Below are positions 27,055 through 36,333 of a stretch of DNA of 64,000 nucleotides, piece by piece; position 1 is the stretch's first letter, and the number at the start of each line of letters is the position of its first letter. Both the position numbers and the translations under genes were made by a program. The notes under the pieces are model-generated. The model made no database searches and was not told where the DNA came from. It saw nothing but the letters and a program-made list of their open reading frames with translations. This DNA is from Myxococcales bacterium (GTDB lineage: Bacteria; Myxococcota_A; Polyangia; Polyangiales; Polyangiaceae), in NCBI GenBank assembly GCA_025359105.1, contig JANYHK010000074.1, forward strand, positions 124,001-188,000. The letters are read 5' to 3'.

Positions 27055-27507
27055 ATGCTGAACATTCGAACGATCCTGGTCCCTGTCGACTTCGAGGAGG
27101 CCTCCGACCGCGCAGTCCAGGCGGGCGCAGATCTCGCGAAGACGTTCGGCGCGAAGCTCGTCCTGATGCACGCGTACGAGCTCCCCTTCTACCCGTACCC
27201 TGGCGCGACGCCGACCGGCACGGCCGACTTGCCACGCGCCATCCGCGACGCGGCGACGGCGGGGCTCGACGGCATCGCCGCACGCATCAAGGAGAAGGTT
27301 CCGGTCGTCGAATCGCTCCTCCGCGCCGGCCCGCCGGCCGACGAGATCCTCGCGGTCGCGAAGGAGAAGAACGCGGATCTCATCGTGATGGGCACGCACG
27401 GACGCACCGGCATCGCGCACGCGCTCCTCGGCAGCATCGCCGAGAAGGTGCTCCGGCGCGCCGAGCTGCCGGTGCTCACCGTCCACGCGCCGCGAACCGC
27501 GAAGTGA
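27055..27507 (+). CDS. Universal stress protein (UspA family)
   Basis: 150 aa, a single USP domain. It has the N-terminal ILVPVDFEEAS motif, where Asp contacts adenine nucleotide, and the C-terminal ATP-binding loop G-T-H-G-R-T-G-...-G-S-I-A-E-K-V. USPs bind ATP and help cells survive starvation, hypoxia or redox stress. A sigma-54-like element lies directly upstream, and an NtrC-type activator gene ends 28 bp past the stop on the other strand. A second USP is at 31120. This start gives the normal USP N-terminus. Confidence 0.93.
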   Translation: MLNIRTILVPVDFEEASDRAVQAGADLAKTFGAKLVLMHAYELPFYPYPGATPTGTADLPRAIRDAATAGLDGIAARIKEKVPVVESLLRAGPPADEILAVAKEKNADLIVMGTHGRTGIAHALLGSIAEKVLRRAELPVLTVHAPRTAK

Positions 27508-27534
27508 CCGCGAGACATCGCCCGTAGATCGCCT

Positions 27535-28908
<1,374 letters not shown>

Positions 28909-28926
28909 GGTACCCCTAAGGCTGAG

Positions 28927-30534
28927 CTACTGGTTCCCGAGGGGGACAGTAACCCGAAACCGGGTCCGACCGGGACGGCTCTCCACCGTGATCGTGCCGT
29001 TGTGGTCGGTGACGATGCGGTGGACGATCGCCAGACCGAGGCCCGTGCCGTTCGCCTTCGTCGAGAAAAACGCGTCGAAGATCGGGGCGTCGGCGCGCGG
29101 GAGCCCTGGGCCGTCGTCCTCGACCTCGATCACGGCGACGCGCGGCTGCCGACGGGCGCGCAGGACGACGTGCCCGCCGCCCCCGCCGGCGAGGGCTTCC
29201 ACGCCGTTTTGTAGGAGGTTCAGGAGCACCTGCTCGAGCTTGCTGCTGTCCCCGTGAATGACGAGCTCCTGCGCCGGCAAGTCCTCGGTGATCTGGACGC
29301 GCGCCGCAGCCGCCTGCTCCGCGAGCAGCACGACGGCGCGGTGGCAGAGCGCCTGGACCACCACCGGGTCCACCTTCAGCGGCTTGGGGCGCGCGAAATC
29401 CAGGAACTCGGAGACGAGCAGGGCAAGGCGCTTGATCTCCTCGCCCACGACGACGATGGCTTCGTTCATCTCCGGCGTCGCGGCGCCCGCCTTCTTGAGG
29501 GCGCGCTCTAGGAAGGAGACGTGGAGCTGCGCGCCGTTCAGCGGGTTCCGGATTTCGTGTGCGAGGCCGGCGGCGAGCGTGCCCACGGCCGCGAGCTTCT
29601 CGTGCTGCCGCGCCAGCTCCTCGACGGCGCGCGCGTCGGTGACGTCTTGCCCCATGACGAAGAGGACGACCTCGTCCTCCTCGTCGGCCGGCGCGTACGC
29701 GAGCTGCCAGCGAACGTCGCGGAGGTTGCCGGCGCGCGTGCGCAGGACGCTCTCGAACACCGGCGTATCGAGGGACTCGCCGGCCAGCGCCCGAGCGACG
29801 CGCGTGCCGTCGGTCGGCACGACGTCCTCGGCCATCAGCGTGGCGATGAACGGCTGGCCGGTCATCTCGTCACGCTCGTAGCCGGTGACGCGCTCGGCCT
29901 CCCGGTTGAAGAGGCGGATGGCGCCCGTCGTATCGAGCCCGATGATGAGCACCCCCGCCAGCTCGACGGCGCTGATGTAGCGGTGCTCGGTGCGCGCGAG
30001 CGTGCGCGTGAGCTCCTGGTTCGCGTGCTCGCTCTTGGCGTGAATTCGCGCGGACAGGTGCTCGCGGTAGCCCTCGATCATCACGCCCAGCTCGAGGTCG
30101 ATGAGCCGGCTCAGCGCGTCCCGCGTCGCCGCGTCGCCCCCGTTTGCGACGATGATGCGGTCGAGCTCGCTTCGGATGAGGGTCATCGCCGTGAACATGT
30201 AGTGCTGCGGCAGGCCGACCTTCACGTGGACGCGCCCGATCTGGATCGTCTCGCCGAAGTACGACTCGTCGTAGGTGCCGGCGAGGAGGCGGTCGAGCCA
30301 CCGCACGAGCGAGCGCTGGAGCCGGAGGATCTGCTCCTCGCCGGTGAAGACGGCGTGCGCGTCCTCGTGCTCGCGGATTCGGTCGTAGAACTCCTGCGCG
30401 ATTCGCGTGAAGTGGGGCGCGCAGTACGCCTTGGTTCGTGCGACGAGCTTCGCGTCGTCTTGCCCGAAGCGGGCGTACCGCTTCATCTCCTGGAATCGCG
30501 TCTCCATTGGAGGTGAGAATAGGGTTTGCGGCAT
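28927..30534 (-). CDS. Globin-coupled (protoglobin-type) sensor histidine kinase with PAS
   Basis: 535 aa. Residues ~20-165 match the globin-coupled sensor fold: YARFGQDDAKLV..., F..I...FYDRI, and IGRVHVKVGL with the likely proximal heme ligand H103. A PAS domain follows (~190-310, GLDTTGAIRLFNREAERVTGYERDEM), then HisKA (LAAGLAHEIRNPLNG) and HATPase_c (LLNLLQNGVEAL, DDGPGLP, GTGLGLAIV). It should sense O2, NO or redox through heme and phosphorylate a receiver. ATG 30534 shares a base with the stop of the receiver gene (TGATG), indicating coupling; a downstream ATG at 30507 is possible. The NtrC-type gene follows. Confidence 0.93.
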   Translation of the reverse strand: MPQTLFSPPMETRFQEMKRYARFGQDDAKLVARTKAYCAPHFTRIAQEFYDRIREHEDAHAVFTGEEQILRLQRSLVRWLDRLLAGTYDESYFGETIQIGRVHVKVGLPQHYMFTAMTLIRSELDRIIVANGGDAATRDALSRLIDLELGVMIEGYREHLSARIHAKSEHANQELTRTLARTEHRYISAVELAGVLIIGLDTTGAIRLFNREAERVTGYERDEMTGQPFIATLMAEDVVPTDGTRVARALAGESLDTPVFESVLRTRAGNLRDVRWQLAYAPADEEDEVVLFVMGQDVTDARAVEELARQHEKLAAVGTLAAGLAHEIRNPLNGAQLHVSFLERALKKAGAATPEMNEAIVVVGEEIKRLALLVSEFLDFARPKPLKVDPVVVQALCHRAVVLLAEQAAAARVQITEDLPAQELVIHGDSSKLEQVLLNLLQNGVEALAGGGGGHVVLRARRQPRVAVIEVEDDGPGLPRADAPIFDAFFSTKANGTGLGLAIVHRIVTDHNGTITVESRPGRTRFRVTVPLGNQ

Positions 30535-30935
30535 CACAAGACGATGCCCACGGACACCCGCCGCAGCTCCTCCGCGAGCTTTGCGTACTCGATGGGCTTG
30601 GTGAGCACGACCGGGAGCGGAATAAGCGTCGCCCCCAAGCCGATGGCCATGTTCGGGTGGCCGGTCACGATGACGACCGGCAGAAGGGGCTCCTTGGAGC
30701 GCGCGAACTGCGTCACGGCGATGCCGTCGACGTCAGGCATGTGGAGATCGGTGACGAGGATGTCGGGCATCGGCGTCCGCGTCAGGCGGCTGATCGCCGC
30801 GGCGCCGTTGCTGGCGAACTCGACGTCGAAGCCGTCCTCCCGGAGCATGTGCGCGAGCAGCCTGGACGTCCGCGTGTCGTCGTCGACGAGGAGGATCCGC
30901 GGTCGCGGCAGGCCTGGCGCAGGTCCCTGGTCCAT
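30534..30935 (-). CDS. Single-domain response regulator
   Basis: 133 aa, a lone receiver domain: acidic pair DDD (18-20), phospho-acceptor D63 (VTDLHMP), Thr in VTGHPN and the conserved Lys in TKPI. With no output domain it probably shuttles phosphate or binds a partner. It is the first gene of the receiver/globin-kinase/NtrC operon, so it may take part in a phosphorelay with D55 of the NtrC protein (inference). A TGGCACG-based sigma-54 element lies 13-28 bp upstream; mRNA from it would be almost leaderless. Confidence 0.93.
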   Translation of the reverse strand: MDQGPAPGLPRPRILLVDDDTRTSRLLAHMLREDGFDVEFASNGAAAISRLTRTPMPDILVTDLHMPDVDGIAVTQFARSKEPLLPVVIVTGHPNMAIGLGATLIPLPVVLTKPIEYAKLAEELRRVSVGIVL

Positions 30936-30947
30936 GAGGCGCCACCA

Positions 30948-30963
30948 TGCTGGGAACGTGCCA
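30948..30963 (-). promoter_or_regulatory. Candidate sigma-54 -24/-12 promoter of the globin-kinase operon
   Basis: On the minus strand the element reads TGGCACGTTCCCAGCA. The -24 half is a perfect TGGCACG and the -12 GC is at the correct 10-bp distance from GG. The -12 box is weak (CAGCA). It would make the operon a target of its own NtrC-type product, that is, autoregulation. Confidence 0.6.
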
Positions 30964-31080
30964 GCGAGTGGTCATGGGTTCTGCCGATGTAACCCGTCGG
31001 TAACACGCAAACGTTGCGCCGGTGCGCATGACATGCATCGTTCGGGGTGAAAGCCGAGACCCTCGCAAGGCTTGAAACGG

Positions 31081-31096
31081 TGGCGGGCAGGCTGCA
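31081..31096 (+). promoter_or_regulatory. Candidate sigma-54 -24/-12 promoter before second universal stress gene
   Basis: The element TGGCGGGCAGGCTGCA has GG and GC at the right spacing. The predicted transcription start (~31108) lies just before the ribosome-binding site GAGGTG (31110-31115) of the gene at 31120, which is the expected geometry. The -24 box has two mismatches. Confidence 0.5.
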
Positions 31097-31119
31097 CCAT
31101 GGCTGGCCCGAGGTGCGAC

Positions 31120-31563
31120 ATGAAGCGAATTCTGGTGGGTCTCGACGGATCCCAGCGCGAACAAGGGGTCCTCGATGCTGCGGCGGACCTGGCGGAGAAG
31201 ACTGGGGCGAAGCTCGTCCTTTTCCGGAGCGTCGGACTCCCCCACGAGCACGACCTGCCCGCCGACGCCTACGCGATGGCGCCGGCCGAGATCATGAAGA
31301 CCCTGGAAGAGCGGGCGCGCAGCGGGCTCGAGAAGGCAGCGGCGGGGGTCCCGCCTGCGCTCGTCGCAGGCACCCGCGTCATCGTCGGCATTCCCTGGCA
31401 GGCGATAGAGCGCGCCGCCAAGGAAGAGAATTGCGACCTCATCGTGATCGGCTCGCACGGCTACGACACGTTCGACAAGCTCATCGGGACGACGGCCGCG
31501 AAGGTCGTCAACCACGCCGACATCTCCGTCCTCGTCGTGCGCGCGCCCGAACGGCTGACGTAA
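31120..31563 (+). CDS. Universal stress protein (UspA family), second copy
   Basis: 147 aa. USP features are ILVGLDGS at the N-terminus (Asp for nucleotide), and the ATP loop G-S-H-G-Y-D-...-G-T-T-A-A-K-V at ~120-135. It is clearly diverged from the copy at 27055. The start ATG has GAGGTG about 4 nt upstream. Both USPs flank the same sensor operon and both have sigma-54-like elements, so they are likely targets of one stress circuit. It converges with the exoribonuclease gene, 10 bp apart. Confidence 0.93.
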   Translation: MKRILVGLDGSQREQGVLDAAADLAEKTGAKLVLFRSVGLPHEHDLPADAYAMAPAEIMKTLEERARSGLEKAAAGVPPALVAGTRVIVGIPWQAIERAAKEENCDLIVIGSHGYDTFDKLIGTTAAKVVNHADISVLVVRAPERLT

Positions 31564-31572
31564 AGCGAACGC

Positions 31573-33048
31573 TCACACCCGCGCGAAGTCGATGAAGCCC
31601 TTCCGCGGTTCGGCCGCGACGAGCTTCACCTTGATGACGTCGCCGACGTCGAGGCCCTGCTCCCCGCGAACGATGCGTCCCTCGGCCGTGGGGGGCGCCT
31701 CGAGTCGGACGAACGTTCCCTTGTCGCCCGCGCCCGTGACGATGGCGTCGAAGATGTCCCCCATGCGCTCGCTGAGGAGGAGGGCGGCTGCGACCTTTCG
31801 CATGAAGCGCTCGACCTTGCGCGCGTCGTTCTCCTTGTCGGTGCAGCTTCGCGCGATGAGGGTGAGCTCTTCGTCGGAGTAGGCAGCCTTGCCGGTGCCC
31901 TGGGCCTTCAACATCCGCTGGGTGACGAGATCGGCGAAGCGGCGGTTCGGCGCCGTCGAGTGCGTATAGTCCTGGACGGCGAGGCCGAAGTGGCCGGTGT
32001 GCGCGCCCCCTGCCCGCTCGAGCGCGTACTCGCCGGGGCCCATCAGCTTCACGACCGCGAGCGAGAGATCGGCGAACGAGGCGTGGTCCTTCTGCTTGCG
32101 ATCGGTGAGAAAGGCCGCGAGGGCGCGCGCGCTCGGCTCGGCGGGCAAGGCCTCGCCGAGGCCCCTCGCGAGCTCGACGATGCGTGACCAGCGTTCGGGG
32201 CTCCGGACGACCCGCCGGATCGTCGAGCTCTGGTGCCGCTCGAGGAAGCGCGCCATCTCCCCGTTCGCGGCGATCATGAAGTCCTCGATGAGCTCGCGCG
32301 ACGGGCTCTTTTCGACGACGGCGAGGTCGACGATCTTTCCGTCCTTCGTGATGGGACGCGCCTCGATCGTCTCGAGGTCGAGCGCCCCGCGCGCGTAACG
32401 AACGGCCCGGAGGCGCTCGGCGACCTCGGCCTGCAGGCGGAGCTGCTCCTCGAGCCCGACGACGCGCGCGGCCGCGTGGGGGAGCGGGCCCTTGCCGGTG
32501 AGCCACGCGCCGATGTCGTCGTAGGCCAGCTTGGCGTGGTTGCGTACGAGCGCGCGGTGGACGTCGCCCGATTTGACAGCGCCGTCGGGGCCCACGACCA
32601 TCTCGATCACGATGGCGAGACGATCCTCGGCCTCGTTGAGGCTCGTCAGATCCGTGGAGAGGCGCTCGGGGAGCATCGGGAAGACGGAGACGCCGGTGTA
32701 CACCGAGCAGGTGTTCCTGGCGGCGTGGACGTCGGCGGGCGAGCCCTTGGGGACGAGCGCGTCGACGTCGGCGATGGCCACGAGAACCCGCACATCGCCG
32801 CCGGGGAGGCGCTCGGCCACCTCGATTTGATCGAGGTCGCGGGACTCGCGGTTGTCGATCGACGACCACGGAAGCGCGCGCATGTCGCGAAGCGGCTTCC
32901 CACCGCCGCCCTCGGACGGAGCGCCGCCGATCGCCGCGACGTCCGTGGTCACGGCGGCCGGGAACTCGGGGTCGAAGCCGTTGTCGCGCATCGATTTGGT
33001 GGCGATGGCATGGAGATCGAGCGGGGCCTTGGTACTCACGTGCTGCAT
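31573..33048 (-). CDS. RNase II/R-family exoribonuclease (RNB domain)
   Basis: 491 aa, shorter than typical RNase R/II because the cold-shock N-terminal domains are missing. The RNB domain begins near residue 55. Catalytic acidic positions are D65, D71, D73 and Q74 (SIDNRESRDLDQIE); the last Asp of the usual D-x-D-D is replaced by Gln. Later motifs include TSLNEAEDRLAIVI, LIEDFMIAANGEMARFL and DYTHSTAPNRRFADLV. An S1-like C-terminal region ends the protein (GDIFDAIVTGAG...VKLV). It should digest RNA 3' to 5'. No operon partners are visible. Confidence 0.9.
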   Translation of the reverse strand: MQHVSTKAPLDLHAIATKSMRDNGFDPEFPAAVTTDVAAIGGAPSEGGGGKPLRDMRALPWSSIDNRESRDLDQIEVAERLPGGDVRVLVAIADVDALVPKGSPADVHAARNTCSVYTGVSVFPMLPERLSTDLTSLNEAEDRLAIVIEMVVGPDGAVKSGDVHRALVRNHAKLAYDDIGAWLTGKGPLPHAAARVVGLEEQLRLQAEVAERLRAVRYARGALDLETIEARPITKDGKIVDLAVVEKSPSRELIEDFMIAANGEMARFLERHQSSTIRRVVRSPERWSRIVELARGLGEALPAEPSARALAAFLTDRKQKDHASFADLSLAVVKLMGPGEYALERAGGAHTGHFGLAVQDYTHSTAPNRRFADLVTQRMLKAQGTGKAAYSDEELTLIARSCTDKENDARKVERFMRKVAAALLLSERMGDIFDAIVTGAGDKGTFVRLEAPPTAEGRIVRGEQGLDVGDVIKVKLVAAEPRKGFIDFARV

Positions 33049-33133
33049 TCGGCGGGAGGATACGTCGCTTTTTCGCGCGGCGGGGGACTTCAGGCGGCGA
33101 CGGGACAGCCGTTCTCAGAAAAGAGGTCCCCTG

Positions 33134-33415
33134 ATGCGTTCGTCCCCCTGCCTCGTGCTCGGCGTCCTCGGCCTCTGCCTCGCGCTGCCCGGATGTCTCG
33201 CGGCCACGGCGAGCGACAGGAGCGACGGGAGCGACGGTGCGACGGACGACGGCACCGCCGAGCGGCCCATCCCGATCGGTCCGGCTGTCGAGAGAGCCGA
33301 GGCCTCGAAGCTCACGGAGGTGACGGCGGCCACCCGCGTCGTGCCGGGGATCGTCCTCCCCGAGACCCACCCGCCGACGACGTTGGGTCGTTCGTCCCCC
33401 ACGACCGCGCGCTAA
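33134..33415 (+). CDS. Small lipoprotein
   Basis: 93 aa. A signal peptide with lipobox (CLALPGC) is followed by an Asp/Ser/Gly-rich spacer and a short unstructured tail with no Cys. GAGGT lies just upstream of the ATG. No family is recognised; function unknown. Confidence 0.65.
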   Translation: MRSSPCLVLGVLGLCLALPGCLAATASDRSDGSDGATDDGTAERPIPIGPAVERAEASKLTEVTAATRVVPGIVLPETHPPTTLGRSSPTTAR

Positions 33416-33521
33416 CTGCCCGACATCGGGCGCCCCTCTACGCGGCACGTGCGTTGCGAAAGCGCGCCGGCGACGCGCGCGAGTTTGCGCGCACTCCGCG
33501 ACACGTGAAGGGACGAAGACC

Positions 33522-34034
33522 ATGAAGCTCTCGATGAAGACCGCCGGCACCACCGCGCTCGCAACGCTCACGCTCACGCTCGCGGCGCTCGCGACGGCCG
33601 GCTGCGGCAAGAGCACGAAGACCGACAGCGCGACGACGACGTCCGCCGCCGTCGGCAGCGGCATGAAGGGGAGCTGCAACCTGCGCAAGCAGGCGAGCAC
33701 GTGCAGCGAGGAGACGGAAAAGAGCGATCCGATGGGGCTCGCCAAGAGCCTCTGCGACGCGCTGAAGGGGACGTGGTCGGAGGTGCCCTGCCCGAAGGAC
33801 AACGTGGTCGGCACCTGCCTCGACAAGGACGGGAGCACGACCGCCTACTACGCCGACGGGGACTCGCCGCGCGAGCTCGACGACGCGAAGGCGTCCTGCG
33901 AGACGATCAGCGAGGGGAAGTTCACGGCGATCGCCGCGCCGAAAGCGACTGCCGCTGCGGCCCCGACGACCCCCGCCGCGCCTGCGGCCAAGCCGGCCGC
34001 GAAGCCCCCAGCAGGCAAGCCGGCGAAGAAGTAG
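33522..34034 (+). CDS. Lipoprotein with four-Cys core
   Basis: 170 aa. The signal peptide ends in lipobox (ATAGC). The mature core has four to five Cys (GSCNLRKQASTC, SLCDAL, VPCPKDNVVGTC, ASCETIS), then an Ala/Pro/Lys tail (AAPAAKPAAKPP). It is probably a small envelope lipoprotein with disulfides. The start ATG 33522 gives a proper signal peptide. Function unknown. Confidence 0.7.
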   Translation: MKLSMKTAGTTALATLTLTLAALATAGCGKSTKTDSATTTSAAVGSGMKGSCNLRKQASTCSEETEKSDPMGLAKSLCDALKGTWSEVPCPKDNVVGTCLDKDGSTTAYYADGDSPRELDDAKASCETISEGKFTAIAAPKATAAAAPTTPAAPAAKPAAKPPAGKPAKK

Positions 34035-34236
34035 AGCTCCTGGCCACGGACGGAAGCGGCCGCCGGGATGGACCGCCGTTGGTCCAGCTTTGCTGGTTCG
34101 ACGGCGATCCATCCGGCCCTCCGAAGCGCCTCCAGCCGCTGCGGCCCACGCCAGAAACCAGCGGATTTCGTTGTGAAGGCCGTGTGCGCAAAAGAGGCGT
34201 CGTTGAGACACGCTTCTTGCAGGGGCTATGCCCTTG

Positions 34237-35016
34237 ATGGCGATCACCTCACCCCCCGGCCGCCCCCGCAGCGCCCCGGCGCCGCGGAACGACGAGACCT
34301 CGCAGATGTTCACGCTCGCCGCGCTCGTCGGCCGGGCGACGTCGCCGCCTCCCGGAGCGCCCGCGCAGGTACGATCCGGTGCGAGCAGCGTCGCTCCTGT
34401 TGCGACGGCCGCGGTGAAGCGCGAGGGCTCGGGTGTCATCGACTTGAACGCCTTGGCCCGCGCTGCGGAAGAGCGCGCGCGTCGTGCCCAGAGTGAGCCT
34501 CCCCCGTCGGCGTTCGCACGTGAGGCGCGCCCCATCGACGAGCCGCCGCCCGCGACGTCGCGCAAGCTCCGCTTCATCGGCATCGCGGCCGCCGCGGGCA
34601 TGCTCGCGGTCGTCGGTCTCATCGTCGCCGTGAGCGGCGGAGACGAGCCGAAGGCCCGCACTGCCGCTGCCGCCCAGGTCGTCGTCGCGCCGAAGGCGGA
34701 AGCGCCTGCGCCGCCCCCCGTGGCGGCTGCCACGGCGACCCCGGCACCGACCCAGGACGCGACCCCCGCCTCCTCGCCCATGGCGCATTCGCCCAAGTCG
34801 AGCGGTGGCGGCAAGTGGAGCGCATCCGCGGCGCGCGGCAAAGGCGCGAAGGTCGCGAGCGGTCCGAAGGTCAACATGACCAAGGTCACGAGCGGCGGTT
34901 TCAGCGCGAAGTCCTCGCCCACCCCGCCGCCGGCGGCCAAGGCGAAGCCGAGCCCGGGCGCGGATCCTTGCGGCTGCAAGGGCAACCTGCAGTGCGCGAT
35001 CAAGTGCTTCAAGTAA
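34237..35016 (+). CDS. Single-pass membrane protein with CGCKGN/C tail
   Basis: 259 aa from ATG 34237 (AGGGG about 11 nt upstream); ATG 34228 is only 2 nt from that site. The cytoplasmic N-terminus contains NDETSQMFTL and FTLAALVGRA, then a helical segment (ALARAAEERARRAQ), one TM helix (RFIGIAAAAGMLAVVGLIVAV), a long Ala/Pro/Lys/Ser periplasmic region and a Cys-rich end (CGCKGNLQCAIKCFK). It may tether the inner membrane to the envelope. No family is recognised. A small lipoprotein gene starts 5 bp after the stop. Confidence 0.65.
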   Translation: MAITSPPGRPRSAPAPRNDETSQMFTLAALVGRATSPPPGAPAQVRSGASSVAPVATAAVKREGSGVIDLNALARAAEERARRAQSEPPPSAFAREARPIDEPPPATSRKLRFIGIAAAAGMLAVVGLIVAVSGGDEPKARTAAAAQVVVAPKAEAPAPPPVAAATATPAPTQDATPASSPMAHSPKSSGGGKWSASAARGKGAKVASGPKVNMTKVTSGGFSAKSSPTPPPAAKAKPSPGADPCGCKGNLQCAIKCFK

Positions 35017-35020
35017 TCGC

Positions 35021-35257
35021 GTGACTCTCTCGCGTGTGCCCGCGCACCCAAGAGTGCGCGCGGGCGTGCTCGCATGGGTGACGTGCGCGCTCGCGTGCAG
35101 CGGAAGCACCGAACGCGAGCACACGGCCACGGTCGTGCGCGGCACGTACGGCGCTCCGAGCCCGATCGTCGCTTGCGGCGCGGGAGGTGACGGCGACGGA
35201 GGCGGCGACGCGCCCGCGGGCGACGCCTCGGGCGACGCGGGCCCCGACGGCTGCTAG
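35021..35257 (+). CDS. Very small lipoprotein
   Basis: 78 aa from GTG. The hydrophobic signal ends in lipobox (CALAC). The rest is a short Gly/Asp/Ala-rich spacer ending in Cys. It starts 5 bp after the membrane protein gene, so co-translation is likely. It could be a short surface peptide. Function unknown. Confidence 0.55.
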   Translation: MTLSRVPAHPRVRAGVLAWVTCALACSGSTEREHTATVVRGTYGAPSPIVACGAGGDGDGGGDAPAGDASGDAGPDGC

Positions 35258-35286
35258 AGCCGACCCTTCCGACTCGCGGCAGAAGG

Positions 35287-36333
35287 CTAGAACGTTCCGA
35301 CGAGCGCGCCGCCACCGGGCGCAGGCGCGAGGCCCACGCGCGCGTCACTGCTGCCCGACGGCCAGACCACGAGGACCACGCCGCCAACCGCGAGCACCGC
35401 GCCGGCGATGAGCGTCACGTTCGTCCACGTCTGGAGCGTCTGCTCGTGATCGTAGAGCGGACGCGACGGTGAGGCGTTGAACGCGTTGCGGGCGTCGATC
35501 GTCTCGAGGCCCAGCACGAGCGCGGCGCCCAGTGACGCGACGCCGAGGCCGAGCGCCGTGAAGCCGACCGCGCGCCGAACCTGGCCGCTGGCGGGGGCCT
35601 CGACGGTGACGATCCTCGGCGGCGCCGCCGGGCTGGCCGAAGACGGGGCCGCCGGCACGCCCTCCGGCTTGCCGGGCTCGGTCACGACCCTGACGAGCGG
35701 CTCGTCCTTGAGCGCGAGCGCCGTCGTCTTGCCGAGCTCGATCCTCACGTCACGTCGGGCGATCGGCCGATCGGGCGCGACGACGGCGAGCGTGTGGACC
35801 CCCGGGGCGCCGTGGAGCTTGGCCGGCGCAGGCGCCTCCACGCTTCCGTCGAGCTGCAGCGACCACCCGGCTGGCGCCTTCACGTCGAGCGTTCCGAGCG
35901 CCCGCTCGAGCGTGTCGAGATGATCCTTGGCCACGGCCGCTTCCTGCGGGCTCAGCCCTTCGCCACCGCCCGCGAGGGCGCGCGCGAACGCGTCGGCGGC
36001 GCGCTCGGGGCGCTCCGCGAGCTCCCACGCAAGCCCCGCCGCGTGGTGCGCAGACGGCTGGCGCCCGAGCGCCGCCGCGGTCTCGAACGAATGGGCGGCC
36101 AGCGCGTAGCGCTTGGTCTTCAGCGCCTGCCTGCCGAGGTCGACCTGGTGGCTCGCGTCAGCGAGCGCTTCGGGCGACGGAGGCGCGGGAGCAGCGGCCG
36201 CCGGCGGCGCGCCCGGCGGCGCAGGGGTCGCCGCCGGTGGCGTCGGCGGCGCGGCCGGCGGTGGTTCGGCGGCGAACGACGCGGCCGAGCCGAGGAGGAG
36301 CGATAGACCGAGCACGAGCGGGAGCGTTCTCAT
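35287..36333 (-). CDS. TPR/PEGA-like envelope protein with C-terminal TM pair
   Basis: 348 aa. Signal peptide (to SFAA), Pro/Ala-rich spacer, a TPR-like helical region (DLGRQALKTKRYALAAHSFETAAALG, AGLAWELAERPERAADAFARALAGG), then a PEGA-like beta domain (~150-225) and two hydrophobic segments (VGFTALGLGVASLGAALVLGL, LIAGAVLAVGGVVLVVW). Same layout as 20312 and 2336. Its ATG overlaps the stop of the lipoprotein gene by 4 bp (ATGA), so both are coupled. Role unknown; it may be a periplasmic scaffold. Confidence 0.78.
   Translation of the reverse strand: MRTLPLVLGLSLLLGSAASFAAEPPPAAPPTPPAATPAPPGAPPAAAAPAPPSPEALADASHQVDLGRQALKTKRYALAAHSFETAAALGRQPSAHHAAGLAWELAERPERAADAFARALAGGGEGLSPQEAAVAKDHLDTLERALGTLDVKAPAGWSLQLDGSVEAPAPAKLHGAPGVHTLAVVAPDRPIARRDVRIELGKTTALALKDEPLVRVVTEPGKPEGVPAAPSSASPAAPPRIVTVEAPASGQVRRAVGFTALGLGVASLGAALVLGLETIDARNAFNASPSRPLYDHEQTLQTWTNVTLIAGAVLAVGGVVLVVWPSGSSDARVGLAPAPGGGALVGTF

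Noticed and set aside
34069-34086. Short inverted repeat TGGACC-N6-GGTCCA after the lipoprotein gene
   Set aside because: Stem of only six bp with no U-tract; could be chance, so it is not listed as a terminator.
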